A stretch of DNA of 64,000 bases, taken from NCBI GenBank assembly GCA_023150845.1, contig JAKLKD010000004.1, positions 1-64,000 of the forward strand, written 5' to 3'. Shown here in pieces: positions 15,415 to 25,135 of the stretch. Position 1 is the first letter of the stretch. Every line of letters starts with the position of its first letter. This DNA is from Myxococcota bacterium. Lineage in GTDB: Bacteria > Myxococcota_A > UBA796 > CAJQPC01. A program made the position numbers and the translations under genes. Under the pieces are notes generated by a model, which did not search any database, was not told where the DNA came from, and saw only the letters and a list, made by a program, of their open reading frames with translations.

Positions 15415-18400
15415 GGAACTGGCTCCCCGCCTTGGCCGTGCGCCACCCGGTCACGGTGCTGATGACCTTCTTGGCCACGCTGGTGCTCGGGGCCCTGGCC
15501 TACGCCCGGATCCCGCTCCAGATGATGCCCTCGGGCTTCACCGCGCCTTACATCTGGGTGCAGGTGCCCTGGGTGAACGCCACACCTTCGGAGATCGACA
15601 CCCAGCTCGTGGACCCCGTCGAGGGCCAGCTCTCCACCGTGCCAGGCATCAAGACGCTCGGCTCCGACGCCCGGGCGGGCTCGGCGAGCTTCTCGATGGA
15701 GTTCCACCAGTCCGTTGACCTGGACGAGGCCTACAACTCCGTCGCCGACCGCCTGGAGCGCGTGCTCCCCGAGCTGCCCGAAGGCGTCGATCAGTACGGC
15801 ATCTTCCGGTTCAACCCCAGCGACGAGCCCGTGCTCTGGGCCGGGGTGACCTTCTCCAAGGACGTCGAGGACAAGTACCGCCTGCTCCACGAGAAGGTGC
15901 TGCCCCGCCTGGAGCGGGTGCCCGGCGTGGCCCGCATCGACGTGTGGGGCATCGACGAGAAGCAGGTCTTCATCGACTTCGACCGTGAGGCGCTGGCCGC
16001 CTACAAGCTCGACCTCGGCGCCGTGGTCGCGGCCTTAGGCGCCGACAACTTCCAGCTCGCCTCGGGGCGCATCGAGGACGCCGGGCAGGTGCGTTTTGTG
16101 CGGTCCTTGGCCCGCTACGAGGCGATCTCCGACCTCGCCGCCCGGCCCGTGGCCCCGAACGTCACCCTGGACGACGTGGCCGAGATCAACTACCGCGTCG
16201 AGCGTGAGGCGAGCATCAACCGCGTGAACGGCGACGACGCCGTGGCTTTGGGCATCAGCAAGGAGTCCAACGCCAACACCGTCGAGGTCTGCCGGGAGGT
16301 GCTCAAGGTCGTCGAAGAGATGAAGGCCGACCCCGAGTTCGCCGGGTTCGACTTCTTCGCCTTCTTCAACCAAGGTGAGCTGATTCAGGGCAGCGTCGAC
16401 ACGCTCCTGGAGAGCGCGGGCTACGGCGGGCTGTTCGCCGTGCTCGTGCTCATCGTGTTCTTGCGGGAGCTCAAGGTCACCACGCTCATCGCCACGGCGA
16501 TCCCGCTGTCCTTGTTGATGACGGTGACGGTGCTCTACTTTGTGGGCGACTCCTTGAACCTCCTGTCGCTCATGGGCCTGATGATCGCGACGGGCATGGT
16601 GGTGGACAACTCCATCGTGGTCGTGGAGACGATCTACCGGCGGCGGCAGCTCGGCGAGGCCCGGGACGTGGCGGCCATCGAGGGCACCGGCGAGGTCAAC
16701 CTCGCCATCGTGCTCTCGACAGCGACGACGATGGTCGTGTTTCTGCCGATCATCCTGATGAGCGAGGACGCGATGTTCTCGTTCTTCATGGGCTCCTTGG
16801 GCTTCCCCATCGTGTTCGCTTTGGCCGCGAGCCTCGTCGTGGCGCTGATCTTCACCCCCGTCGCCACCGCCGTGCTCCAGGGCGGCGAGGTCAGCGACGA
16901 CCCGCCTTGGGTGGGCCGGATGAGCGCCTGGCACCAGCGGGGGATGCGCTGGGTGCTCACGAGGCGCTTTGACGCGGCCTTGGGCGTGCTGGGCGTGATC
17001 TTCTTGACCATCGTCCTGCCCTTCCAGAAGGTCGGCTGCACGGACCAGGCCAAGGGCGGGATGAACGACTTCTCGATCCGCTACGACCTGCCCAACACCT
17101 TCAGCTTCGCCGACAAGGTGGCCACGGTGGACGCCATCGAGGCCGTCTTGGAGGAGCACCGGGAGGAGTGGGGCCTGCGGGTGTACCGCAGCCGGGTGAG
17201 CGCGGGCTCGATCCGGGGCAGCACCTACGTCTACATCCTCGAAGACTACGAGGACATGACCCCGGAGGAGGTCCAAGAGGCCGCCCTGGCCAAGATGCCC
17301 GACCTGCCCGGCGTGCAGATCTACTCGGGCTACGGCAGCCAAGGCGAAGAGAGCACCAACACCCTCAACCTCTCCATCACCGGCCAAGACAGCGACACGC
17401 TCCTGCGGCTCGCCGAGGAGGTCGTGCGGCGCCTGCGCCTGACCCCCGGGGTGAAGGGCGCCGAGGTGCCGCTGGAGGAGGAGGGCAGCGACGAGCTGCG
17501 GCTCAGCGTGGATCGGGACGTGGCGGCGCGCTACGGCCTCGACGCCCAGGCCATCGGGCGCACCCTGGCCTTCGCGATGCGCGGGACGTCATTGCCCGCC
17601 CTGCACTTGGGCGCCAAGGAGGTCTCGGTGTACGCGCGCTTCTCGGCGGACGACCGGGACAGCGTCGACACCTTGCGCGACTTCTCCGTGGCGAGCCCGC
17701 TCACCGGGGAGTCCGTGCCCCTGCGCGCGCTGACCGACGTGGTGCCCGCCCGGGGCTTCCGCTCCATCCACCGCGAGGACCGCCAGACGAGCGTGCCGAT
17801 CTCCGTCGAGCTCCCCGAGGACATGCGCCTCGACGAGGGCTTCGCCCTGGTGAACGCGGCGACGGCGGACATGGAGTTCCCCCGGGGCTACGGCATCGAC
17901 AAGGGCGACCGCTGGATGGACCAGATGGAGAGCGACAGCGCGCGCAACATGGCGCTCCTGCTCTCGGTGGTGTTCGTCTTCTTGTTGATGGGCTTCCTCT
18001 TCGAGAGCCTGCTCTTGCCGATGGCGATCCTCTCCACCATCCCGATGGCGCTCATCGGCGTGTACTGGACGCTCTACCTCACGGGCACCCCGCTCGACGT
18101 GATGGGCGGCGTGGGCCTCGTCGTGCTCATCGGCGTGGTCGTCAACAACGGCATCGTGCTCATCGACCTCGTCACCCAGCTCCGCGCCGAGGGCCTCACC
18201 CGGGAGGAGGCCTTGCTCCAGGCCGGGGAGCGCCGCCTGCGCCCGGTGCTCATGACCGCCTTGACCACCATCGTCGGCCTCATGCCGATGTGCCTCGGCT
18301 CCGACACCTTCATCGGCATCCCCTACGCGCCGCTCGGCCGGGTGATCGCCGGGGGCATGGCGGCCTCGACGGTCTTGACCCTGTTCTTTGTGCCTTACTG

Positions 18401-18488
18401 CTACACCCTCCTCGACGACCTTCGTGAGACGGCCACACGAATCCTGCGATTCGGAACCCAGGGCCGCCCCGCGTCGGAGACCCCATGA
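15411..18488 (+). CDS. RND-family efflux pump permease, second subunit
   Basis: A 1025-residue permease of normal HAE1 length. N-terminal LPALAVRHPVTVLMTFLATL is TM1. The TM4 motif GLMIATGMVVDNSIVVVETI keeps the Asp of the proton path. The second half has GLVVLIGVVVNNGIVLIDLV. The periplasmic segment includes a Cys (FQKVGCTDQAKGG) after TM7. It is clearly divergent from the preceding permease, not a recent tandem duplicate. The start overlaps the upstream stop by ATGA, and the TolC-like gene overlaps its own stop the same way, so all four are translated from one mRNA. Likely role: export of drugs, metals, lipids or secondary metabolites. Confidence 0.94.
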   Translation: MRNWLPALAVRHPVTVLMTFLATLVLGALAYARIPLQMMPSGFTAPYIWVQVPWVNATPSEIDTQLVDPVEGQLSTVPGIKTLGSDARAGSASFSMEFHQSVDLDEAYNSVADRLERVLPELPEGVDQYGIFRFNPSDEPVLWAGVTFSKDVEDKYRLLHEKVLPRLERVPGVARIDVWGIDEKQVFIDFDREALAAYKLDLGAVVAALGADNFQLASGRIEDAGQVRFVRSLARYEAISDLAARPVAPNVTLDDVAEINYRVEREASINRVNGDDAVALGISKESNANTVEVCREVLKVVEEMKADPEFAGFDFFAFFNQGELIQGSVDTLLESAGYGGLFAVLVLIVFLRELKVTTLIATAIPLSLLMTVTVLYFVGDSLNLLSLMGLMIATGMVVDNSIVVVETIYRRRQLGEARDVAAIEGTGEVNLAIVLSTATTMVVFLPIILMSEDAMFSFFMGSLGFPIVFALAASLVVALIFTPVATAVLQGGEVSDDPPWVGRMSAWHQRGMRWVLTRRFDAALGVLGVIFLTIVLPFQKVGCTDQAKGGMNDFSIRYDLPNTFSFADKVATVDAIEAVLEEHREEWGLRVYRSRVSAGSIRGSTYVYILEDYEDMTPEEVQEAALAKMPDLPGVQIYSGYGSQGEESTNTLNLSITGQDSDTLLRLAEEVVRRLRLTPGVKGAEVPLEEEGSDELRLSVDRDVAARYGLDAQAIGRTLAFAMRGTSLPALHLGAKEVSVYARFSADDRDSVDTLRDFSVASPLTGESVPLRALTDVVPARGFRSIHREDRQTSVPISVELPEDMRLDEGFALVNAATADMEFPRGYGIDKGDRWMDQMESDSARNMALLLSVVFVFLLMGFLFESLLLPMAILSTIPMALIGVYWTLYLTGTPLDVMGGVGLVVLIGVVVNNGIVLIDLVTQLRAEGLTREEALLQAGERRLRPVLMTALTTIVGLMPMCLGSDTFIGIPYAPLGRVIAGGMAASTVLTLFFVPYCYTLLDDLRETATRILRFGTQGRPASETP

Positions 18489-19924
18489 CCCTCCTCGCCC
18501 TGCTCCTCCTCCCCAGCGTCGCCCAGGCGATGACCTACGACGAGGCCCTGCGCCTCGCCGAGCAGAACAACCCCGACCTGCGGATCGCCGCCGCCCAGCG
18601 CGACGCGGCGAAGGGCGGCTACCTCGCCTCCCAGGCGAGCTGGGACCCGCAGCTCAACGCCGGGGTCAACCGCCCGGTGAGCACGGACCAGAACTTCGCC
18701 AACGGCTTCACCTACAAGCTCAGCTCGTCCACCTTGGCCTGGAACGTCGGCCTCGGCCAGAACCTGCCGACGGGCACGAGCTGGGACCTCGCGGTCTCCG
18801 GCTCGGAGACCTCCATCGACGACCTGGAGATCTTCGGCACGAGCGCCGAGGGCTTCAACAACCTGCGCATGTCGTCGAACCTCAGCGTCAGCCAGCAGCT
18901 CCTCAAGGGCTGGCGGATGTCGTACAACATGCGCTCGGTGATCAGCGCCGAGTCGAACCTCAGCCAGGCCGAGGCGAACCTGCTCCAGCAGCGGCAGACG
19001 ACCCTGGCGAACGTCGCGACGCTCTACTGGGACCTCTACGCCGCCGGGGCCACCCTCACCGTGTCCGAGGAGGCCGTGCGGGTGGCGACGGAGGAGCAGC
19101 GCATCGTGCAGGCGATGCTCGACGTCGGCAAGGTCGCCCCGGTGGAGCGCACCCGGGTAGACGCCGCCTTGGCCCAGGCCGAGATCAACCTCATCGACGC
19201 CCAGTCGGCCTACGCCTTGGCCTCGGATCAGCTCGCCCTGGCGCTGAACCTGCCCCTGGGCCAGCCCCTCACCGCGGACAGCGAGCCCAGCGACGCCCCG
19301 GACGGGGTGCGGGTGCCCGTAGACGAGGCCATCGAGGCTGCCATGGCGGCGAACCCCGGGCTCTACGCCGCGCGTATCACCGCCGAGAACGCCGAGCGCG
19401 CCTACCAGAACGCCCGCCACGGCCTCTTGCCTACACTCTCCGTGAGCGCGAGCTACGGCCTGCAGTCGTTCAAGGACTCGTCCCAAGGCGACGACGTGAC
19501 CTACTCCGCCTCGTTTAAGGACCTCGCCGCCCGGGAGCTTCCCAGCCAGAGCGTCGGGGTGAACCTCTCGATGCCCCTGGCGAACCGCGCCGCCCGCGGC
19601 GACGTGATGAGCCAGTCCGCGGCCTTGACCCAGGCGAAGATCAACCTCGAGACGAGCGAGCGCAACATCGCCCAGCAGGTCGCGATGAACGTGCGCACCG
19701 TCGAGAGCGCCGCACGAAAGGTCGATCTCGCCGCCTTAAACCTCCAGCTCGCTGAAGAGACCCTCGCCGCCGAGAAGGCCAAACAAGAGGCCGGCCGCGC
19801 CATCGAGAAGGACGTGCTCACCGCCATCTCGTCCCGGGATCAGGCCGCGGTGAACCTCGCCCGCACGAAGGCCGACTACCAGAAGGCCGTGGTCGCCCTG
19901 GAGGCGCTGCAAGGGAAGCTGTGA
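18485..19924 (+). CDS. TolC-family outer-membrane efflux channel
   Basis: A 479-residue protein with a short signal peptide (TLLALLLLPSVAQA) and the two tandem OEP repeats of the TolC family: MTYDEALRLAEQNNPDLRIA at the mature start and a second copy beginning near VDEAIEAAMAANPGLYAA. Long heptad-like helices rich in Ala, Gln and Glu (SQAEANLLQQRQTTLANVAT; LNLQLAEETLAAEKAKQEAG) would form the periplasmic tunnel. It is the last gene of the adaptor-permease-permease-channel operon. The 180 bases after it contain GC-rich inverted repeats but no clear T-tailed terminator. Confidence 0.93.
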   Translation: MTLLALLLLPSVAQAMTYDEALRLAEQNNPDLRIAAAQRDAAKGGYLASQASWDPQLNAGVNRPVSTDQNFANGFTYKLSSSTLAWNVGLGQNLPTGTSWDLAVSGSETSIDDLEIFGTSAEGFNNLRMSSNLSVSQQLLKGWRMSYNMRSVISAESNLSQAEANLLQQRQTTLANVATLYWDLYAAGATLTVSEEAVRVATEEQRIVQAMLDVGKVAPVERTRVDAALAQAEINLIDAQSAYALASDQLALALNLPLGQPLTADSEPSDAPDGVRVPVDEAIEAAMAANPGLYAARITAENAERAYQNARHGLLPTLSVSASYGLQSFKDSSQGDDVTYSASFKDLAARELPSQSVGVNLSMPLANRAARGDVMSQSAALTQAKINLETSERNIAQQVAMNVRTVESAARKVDLAALNLQLAEETLAAEKAKQEAGRAIEKDVLTAISSRDQAAVNLARTKADYQKAVVALEALQGKL

Positions 19925-20105
19925 GGGGGCCCCCGACGAGGGCCAAGCGCCGCCACACCCTCCTGTTGAGGGTCCACAACATGGGGTGGCCGCGGTCTCC
20001 GGGCGGGCGCCGCGAGGGGGAGGCCCTAGGGACGAAGATCGGGCCCTGACGGCGACTCCGGCGGGATATGAGGAGGAGGAACCTCTCTGCCTCAGGAGCC
20101 CTCCG

Positions 20106-21092
20106 ATGTCTGTCCCGACCACGATGCGCGCTGTCCACGTCGCCTCCCTCACCGGCCCCGACGCCGTCTCCATCGTCGAGCGCCCTGTCCCCGAGCCGGG
20201 CCCCGGCGAGGTGCTGGTGAAGGTGGGCGCGGGCGGGCTCAACTACGCCGACCTCATGCAGACGATGGGCCTCTACGTCGGCGGCCCGAAGGCCCCGTAC
20301 TGGGCGGGCTTTGAGATCGCCGGAGAGGTCGTCGCCGCGGGCGAGGGCGCGTCTTGGCCCGTCGGGGCCCGGGTCATGGGCTTCGGCCAAGAGAGCTTCG
20401 CCGAGTACTCCATCGCCCACAGCGCCGCCCTGTTCCCCACCCCTGAAGGCTGGAGCGACGGCCAGGCCGTGAGCTTCCCCGTGCAGTGGCTCACCGCGCA
20501 CGGCTGCTTACGCACCGTGGGCCGCCTCAAGGCCGGGGAGACCGTGCTCATCCACGCCGTCGCCGGGGGCGTCGGCCTCGCCGCGCTGCGCCTGGCCAAA
20601 CGCTTCGGCGCCATCACCATCGGCACGGCGTCGAGCCCGGAGAAGCTCGCCATGGCCGCCGAGCGTGGCCTCGACCACGGCATCGACTACACCAAGGTGA
20701 GCCTCGTGGACGAGGTGAAGCGCATCACCGGCGGCAAAGGCGTGGACCTCGTGCTGGAGATGGTCGGCGGCGAGACCTTACACCAGAGCTGGGACGTCAC
20801 CCGGCGCTACGGCCGCATCGTCGTCTACGGCGCCGCCAGCGGCGAGGCCGCGAAGATCGACAACGTGCGCCTCATCTTCAACCCCGTCGAGTTCATCGGC
20901 TACCACATCACCCAGCTCATCGCCGGGCGCCCGGACCTCTTCGCCGAGGAGATGGCCGAGGTCACCGAGCTCCTCAAGGCCGGGGTGATGACCCCCGAGT
21001 CGCCGACCTCCTGGCCCGTGGACCTCATCCAAGACGCCCTGCGCGCCTTGGGCGAGCGCAAGACCACGGGCAAGCAGGTGGTGGTGTTCTGA
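20106..21092 (+). CDS. Quinone oxidoreductase-like zinc-free alcohol dehydrogenase (MDR family)
   Basis: A 328-residue NADPH:quinone-reductase-type enzyme of the medium-chain dehydrogenase superfamily. The ATG at 20106 follows AGGAG by seven bases; the open frame continues upstream without a better site. The N-terminal GroES-like half has the LNYADLMQTMGLY segment typical of QOR proteins. The Rossmann half has the nucleotide motif HAVAGGVGLAALRLAKRFGA (AxxGGVG). No structural or catalytic zinc Cys cluster is visible, supporting QOR rather than a zinc alcohol dehydrogenase. It ends one base before the convergent HipA-like gene. The substrate is unknown. Confidence 0.9.
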   Translation: MSVPTTMRAVHVASLTGPDAVSIVERPVPEPGPGEVLVKVGAGGLNYADLMQTMGLYVGGPKAPYWAGFEIAGEVVAAGEGASWPVGARVMGFGQESFAEYSIAHSAALFPTPEGWSDGQAVSFPVQWLTAHGCLRTVGRLKAGETVLIHAVAGGVGLAALRLAKRFGAITIGTASSPEKLAMAAERGLDHGIDYTKVSLVDEVKRITGGKGVDLVLEMVGGETLHQSWDVTRRYGRIVVYGAASGEAAKIDNVRLIFNPVEFIGYHITQLIAGRPDLFAEEMAEVTELLKAGVMTPESPTSWPVDLIQDALRALGERKTTGKQVVVF

Positions 21093-21093
21093 C

Positions 21094-22305
21094 CTAGACC
21101 CACGAGGGCAGACGCTGGAGGTGGCGCTCGATCATGGCCACCTCCCGCGCGTCGAACCCCAGCGCGCCGCGCTCCTGGGACCAGACCGCCTCGGCTCGCT
21201 CACGCGCCTCTCGGGCAAGGCGGGCGAGCTCCGCGTGGCTCATCTCCAACGCGCGGGCGAGCTTGTCCCAGCGGGCGGGCTTGGCGTCCTCAAAGCGTCT
21301 TGATCCGCCCAAGGTCAACGCCATCTCGTCATCCCCGAACACCACGCAGCTCACCAGATCATAGGCGGGCGACAGTCTCGGATGGCGTCGGTCCGCGTAG
21401 ATCACTCCCCAGTTCTTCCAGTGAGCGTCGGCGTTGCCGCACACGAGCATGAATATCAGGCGCCGGATCCATTGAGTGACATCCTCTGGACACAACCTCG
21501 CGACTAGCCGCGCCATCTCCTCGTAGGAGCCGTACCCTAATCCAAGTTCGTAATCCAAACTACAGCCGATGATCTGGCCGAAGTCTTCCACATGCACTCG
21601 ACCACCACCATCAGACCGATCGAAGCGCTCGGCGAGGAGGACGACGCCATTTCGAGGCTTGACACCTTCGGGCAGCACAATCCCCTCATCACGAATTGAC
21701 GAGATACGAACCCGATGAGTCTCAACCCCAGATCGACGCGCCCATAGCGTCGTCGCATGCTCGACCTCGGGCATTCTATCGAACTTAGAATCCTCAAACT
21801 TAGCGATGAAGTCGCCCGCCTCACCGTAGACGGGGCAGACGAATGCGCCCGCGTCGCGCCGATACGACACCTTCATCTGCATTCCATGCAACCCGAAGGC
21901 GAAGGTTCCCGGCGGAACCTCGGGACGTCGCGCTGCGACCATCCCGCCGTCCACGCTCATGGCGCGCTGAACCGTGACCGCACCCGGCAGGTCATTGCCG
22001 ATCGCCACCAAGAGATCAAGATCAGACGATTCATCATCCAAGACAACCGACCCCGCCACGATCCGTCTCACCGTCCGTGTTGGAAGGATGTGCGCGAACC
22101 AGTTGGGAACCCCAGAGGCGCGGATCGGCCTGGGGCGAGAATCCTCAAACTGCTGCCCTAAAATGGGGCGCTGCCCATCCTTCAGCCACGCACCATCAAA
22201 CACGAACAGATGGTCATAGCCGCTGCTCGCGTTGGCGTCGAATCCCAAGAACTCCAGGTGACCGACCAGGACCTCGTGAACATACACGAAGGCCACCTGA
22301 ATCAA
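21094..22305 (-). CDS. HipA-like Ser/Thr kinase without a HipB antitoxin
   Basis: A 403-residue protein of the HipA family. The N-terminal VYVHEVLVGHLEFLG resembles the HipA N1 subdomain. Catalytic-core marks are GMQMKVS (141-147, corresponding to G-x-Q-P-K), the ATP-binding Lys169 in DFIAKF, LLAERFDR at 223-230, the catalytic loop GNADAHWKNWGVIY at 290-303 (Asp293) and LSPAYDLVS at 311-319 (metal-binding Asp316). HipA kinases phosphorylate glutamyl-tRNA synthetase or other targets to arrest growth. No XRE-type HipB gene is next to it; instead its TTG start (GTG 22296 is an alternative) overlaps the stop of the DUF262 gene. Less GC-biased codons suggest acquisition. Confidence 0.88.
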   Translation of the reverse strand: MIQVAFVYVHEVLVGHLEFLGFDANASSGYDHLFVFDGAWLKDGQRPILGQQFEDSRPRPIRASGVPNWFAHILPTRTVRRIVAGSVVLDDESSDLDLLVAIGNDLPGAVTVQRAMSVDGGMVAARRPEVPPGTFAFGLHGMQMKVSYRRDAGAFVCPVYGEAGDFIAKFEDSKFDRMPEVEHATTLWARRSGVETHRVRISSIRDEGIVLPEGVKPRNGVVLLAERFDRSDGGGRVHVEDFGQIIGCSLDYELGLGYGSYEEMARLVARLCPEDVTQWIRRLIFMLVCGNADAHWKNWGVIYADRRHPRLSPAYDLVSCVVFGDDEMALTLGGSRRFEDAKPARWDKLARALEMSHAELARLAREARERAEAVWSQERGALGFDAREVAMIERHLQRLPSWV

Positions 22306-23879
22306 GCCGCACCACCCATCAAGTACGCGATCGCGGGACGGTCGTTCTCACCCGGCGCAGCGAGACGCAAGATCAGCTCGTCAAGCTCGACGCTCAGCGC
22401 GAGCCCGCGCAGACGAATAAACTCGGTCTCATCGCCCGACTCAAGGGCAGAGAGCATCGTGTCGTCGAGCAGGAGGCTATAGGGGTCGGGCGCGCCAAAG
22501 GGCGTCGCGGACTCGTGATCCTCGGAAGCTCTGAGTTTTTTGGCTCTCCACACACGGGAGGCGATGGTTTTTTCATGGGCTGGGCAGACCGACCGGAAGA
22601 GCTCGCTGAGGTTATGAGCCTCAAGCTCGCACTGGAGCGCGCTCAGCGTGAGCATGTCCGTGCTTAGCAGACGACTGGACAGCGTGAGCGCACAGAACCG
22701 AGTGTTCGCACCGCCGCCGTTCCACACGGCCAACGGATCCGGCGCACGAAGCTCACGCGGCACCCGGGTCAAGAGCCGCTGAACCGAGTCCGTCGGATCC
22801 TGGCCGATGTCCATCAACTGGCGGTGAATCACCTCGTTGGAGGTGTTCGCGTGGACACCAGAGAGCGCGCCGCGCCATAGCCAGCGCACGAGCAAGGTGC
22901 GGTCACGCGGGTTGAGCTGGGGGTGGAGGTCAAAGAGCCGCGCAAGTACGATGAGCGTCCCACGATACGGGAGCAGGGCGCTGTGCGGGATCTCAGCCTC
23001 TGTGATGATGAAGTCGCAGGCCCGCGTGAGCGCCTGGATCACGCGGTTGATGAGCGCGCTGTCGGGCCGGTCTTGCTCAGAGAACTCCCGGCGGGGGTTC
23101 GGGTCGCGAACGGCGCGAACGCAGCGTAAGAGCCAGTCCTCGGAGAGCTTACCAAAGCCCGTGCTCCGATGAAGCTCCTCCGCGAGCCGCGCCAAGGGCT
23201 GGTCCTCATCAGCACCAAAAAGCGCGTTAAAGACTTCGGAGTCCTTGAGCGCAATGCCCGCGTTGTTTACCCGAGAGAAGATGAGCTTAAGTACCTCCGC
23301 GGTGGCATCTACGACGATGTACGCGGGCACCGCGTAGTTCATAATCGTCGCCTCGAGATCAAAGGCACGTTCCACCAATTCTTCCGTCTCACTCCCCGCT
23401 TGAAAGGACCGTGACCATTGATGGAGCTTCTTCCGATCTCCGATGACGTTGAGCGGGAGCCAAGCCAGCTCAGTTGGTGCTGTCCGCATGACCTTGAACG
23501 TGTAGTCCCTAAGGTTCACCCAAACCGAATGGATACCCCCAGTTGGACTCTTGGTCGGGTGACGCAGCGTTCCGATGAGCGCCGTGACCCGTTGCTGGCC
23601 ATCCACGAGCAACAGCCCCTCACGCTGCTCGGGCGCCTTAACCTCCACGGGCCCGAACCGCTCGACGCCCGCAGGAAGCTCTTTGCTCCAGAGCAGCAGG
23701 CTGCCGATGGGGAAGCCACGCACGATGCTGTCGAAGAGCTCGACGACGTTCTCCGAGCTCCAGCGCAGCGGCCGCTGAAACTTAGGCACCCTCAGCCTCC
23801 CCTCCTGAGCCGCAGAGAGGATGTCTTCGACCTTAAGAGACTCTGCGCGAGGACGCTTGGGAAGAGAAGGGAGACTCAT
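22302..23879 (-). CDS. DUF262 (GmrSD N-terminal/ParB-like) protein paired with HipA-like kinase
   Basis: A 525-residue protein from ATG 23879. Residues about 15-110 carry the DUF262 pattern: LRVPKFQRPLRW at 29-40, VVELFDSIVRGFPIGSLLLW at 45-64 and LLLVDGQQRVTALIG at 89-103. The DGQQR motif is shared with ParB-like nucleases and GmrS-type restriction proteins and can bind or hydrolyse NTPs. The C-terminal 300 residues are mostly helical, with no HNH/DUF1524 nuclease motif seen, so this is not a complete GmrSD enzyme. It is the first gene of a tight two-gene operon with the HipA-like kinase, suggesting that together they form a defence or toxin module. Promoter-like hexamers lie at 23887-23915. 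Confidence 0.85.
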   Translation of the reverse strand: MSLPSLPKRPRAESLKVEDILSAAQEGRLRVPKFQRPLRWSSENVVELFDSIVRGFPIGSLLLWSKELPAGVERFGPVEVKAPEQREGLLLVDGQQRVTALIGTLRHPTKSPTGGIHSVWVNLRDYTFKVMRTAPTELAWLPLNVIGDRKKLHQWSRSFQAGSETEELVERAFDLEATIMNYAVPAYIVVDATAEVLKLIFSRVNNAGIALKDSEVFNALFGADEDQPLARLAEELHRSTGFGKLSEDWLLRCVRAVRDPNPRREFSEQDRPDSALINRVIQALTRACDFIITEAEIPHSALLPYRGTLIVLARLFDLHPQLNPRDRTLLVRWLWRGALSGVHANTSNEVIHRQLMDIGQDPTDSVQRLLTRVPRELRAPDPLAVWNGGGANTRFCALTLSSRLLSTDMLTLSALQCELEAHNLSELFRSVCPAHEKTIASRVWRAKKLRASEDHESATPFGAPDPYSLLLDDTMLSALESGDETEFIRLRGLALSVELDELILRLAAPGENDRPAIAYLMGGAA

Positions 23880-23886
23880 AGCCCAC

Positions 23887-23915
23887 CTTTTACCTCGACA
23901 GGAGCGGCCACACAA
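23887..23915 (-). promoter_or_regulatory. Candidate leaderless promoter of the DUF262-HipA operon
   Basis: On the minus strand TTGTGT (23915-23910), 17 bases, TAAAAG (23892-23887), then seven bases to the ATG at 23879. Transcription would start at or next to the A of the start codon, giving a leaderless mRNA. Confidence 0.45.
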
Positions 23916-23959
23916 CTGCGCCGCCGCACAACCGCACCACGGCCTCGATGGGTCCGCCC

Positions 23960-24988
23960 TCACACCGCCTGGGGCACGCCGCCCAGCGCGTCCTCGGCCT
24001 CGTAGTCCTCCTCACGCTTCGGCGCGCCGGGCTCGGGGCCCTCGCCCATGAGGGCGCGCAGGCCCGCCGGGGGGAGCGGCTTCTGGCCGGCGAGCTGGCT
24101 GAGGTACTCGTGGTGGAAGTAGTAGGGCCGCAGGGGCTCGGGGACGATCTCCCGGGCCTTCTTGTGGTACGCGGGGAGGCTGTACCAGGGCACCGAGAAG
24201 TTGGCGTGGTGCTCAAAGTGGTAGTTGATGTTGAAGGGCGAGAAGACCACGGCCACGGGGTAGAAGTAGGTGCGGGAGCGGAGCAGCCGGTCGGGCTCCT
24301 GGGCGAGGCCGCCGCCGTGCTCTTGGGCCTTCTTCAGGTAGTTGAGGATCGAGACCACCTGGAAGCCCACGACGAGGGCCGCGGGCACCACCCAGCCGAA
24401 GACGGCCCAGCTCGCGGCGATGATCGGCGCCCAGACGGCCACGCCGATGGCCGCGCGCTTGAGCTGGCCAGGGTACTGCTTCGAGGGGTTGTAGGCCACG
24501 AACGAGAGCGGGATGAGCGCCAGGATGAGCAGGCGCTTGTAGAGCTCCCAGCCGGTGATGGGGAAGCGGTCCTGGGGGTCGTCCTCCTCGCAGGGGCGCA
24601 GGTGGTGGATGGTGTGGCCCTTCTCCCAGTGGCGGATGTAGTCGGTGAAGAACAGCCAGCCCGCGAACACCCCGACGGCGCGGTTGAGGCGCTTGCCGCG
24701 CTCCCGGTCGGCGCTGAGCACGAACATGTTGTGGCTACATTCATGGATGATGAGCACGTTCACGCCGAAGTAGACGACGCCGAAGATCACCCCCGCGACG
24801 GGGATGTACAGCGCCGCGGGCAGGGCGGCGGAGAGCATCATCGCCAACAAGGAGACGAGCACGAGCACGAGGGTGCCGAAGCCGTTGATGAGGTTGTGCC
24901 GAAGGGGATCCTTCTTCATCGCGTGAAGGTCGTTTCCGGCCGTGACCACCTCGCGCATCCAGGCCGGGCGCTTCTGTGGCTTCTCCAT
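23960..24988 (-). CDS. Membrane fatty acid desaturase
   Basis: A 342-residue integral membrane di-iron enzyme. The three His boxes are present: HECSH near 82-86, HTIHH near 124-128 and HFEHH near 257-261, separated by hydrophobic spans at about 37-55, 60-80, 165-180 and 195-215. Such enzymes introduce double bonds, or hydroxyl groups or related functions, into acyl chains. The ATG at 24988 is preceded by GGAG nine bases away. It is divergent from the type III PKS operon starting at 25136 with a shared 147-base spacer, so it may modify the acyl chains used there, although it could serve membrane lipids generally. Confidence 0.9.
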   Translation of the reverse strand: MEKPQKRPAWMREVVTAGNDLHAMKKDPLRHNLINGFGTLVLVLVSLLAMMLSAALPAALYIPVAGVIFGVVYFGVNVLIIHECSHNMFVLSADRERGKRLNRAVGVFAGWLFFTDYIRHWEKGHTIHHLRPCEEDDPQDRFPITGWELYKRLLILALIPLSFVAYNPSKQYPGQLKRAAIGVAVWAPIIAASWAVFGWVVPAALVVGFQVVSILNYLKKAQEHGGGLAQEPDRLLRSRTYFYPVAVVFSPFNINYHFEHHANFSVPWYSLPAYHKKAREIVPEPLRPYYFHHEYLSQLAGQKPLPPAGLRALMGEGPEPGAPKREEDYEAEDALGGVPQAV

Positions 24989-25135
24989 GATCCTTGTCTC
25001 CTGATGGCGTTGGAGGCAGGGGGTGTCGCCTCCGGGACAACCAATCTATCCCGGCGGGCGCGGCGCGGGCGGACGGATGTGTGATAAGCCACACGGCCCT
25101 GCCGATCCCCTGATCTTGGCCAGCCCTGGAGCCCC

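Noticed and set aside
22302..23879. DUF262 protein considered as a full GmrSD type IV restriction enzyme.
   Set aside because: The C-terminal part shows no HNH/DUF1524 His-x-x-Pro motif, and the partner gene is a kinase.
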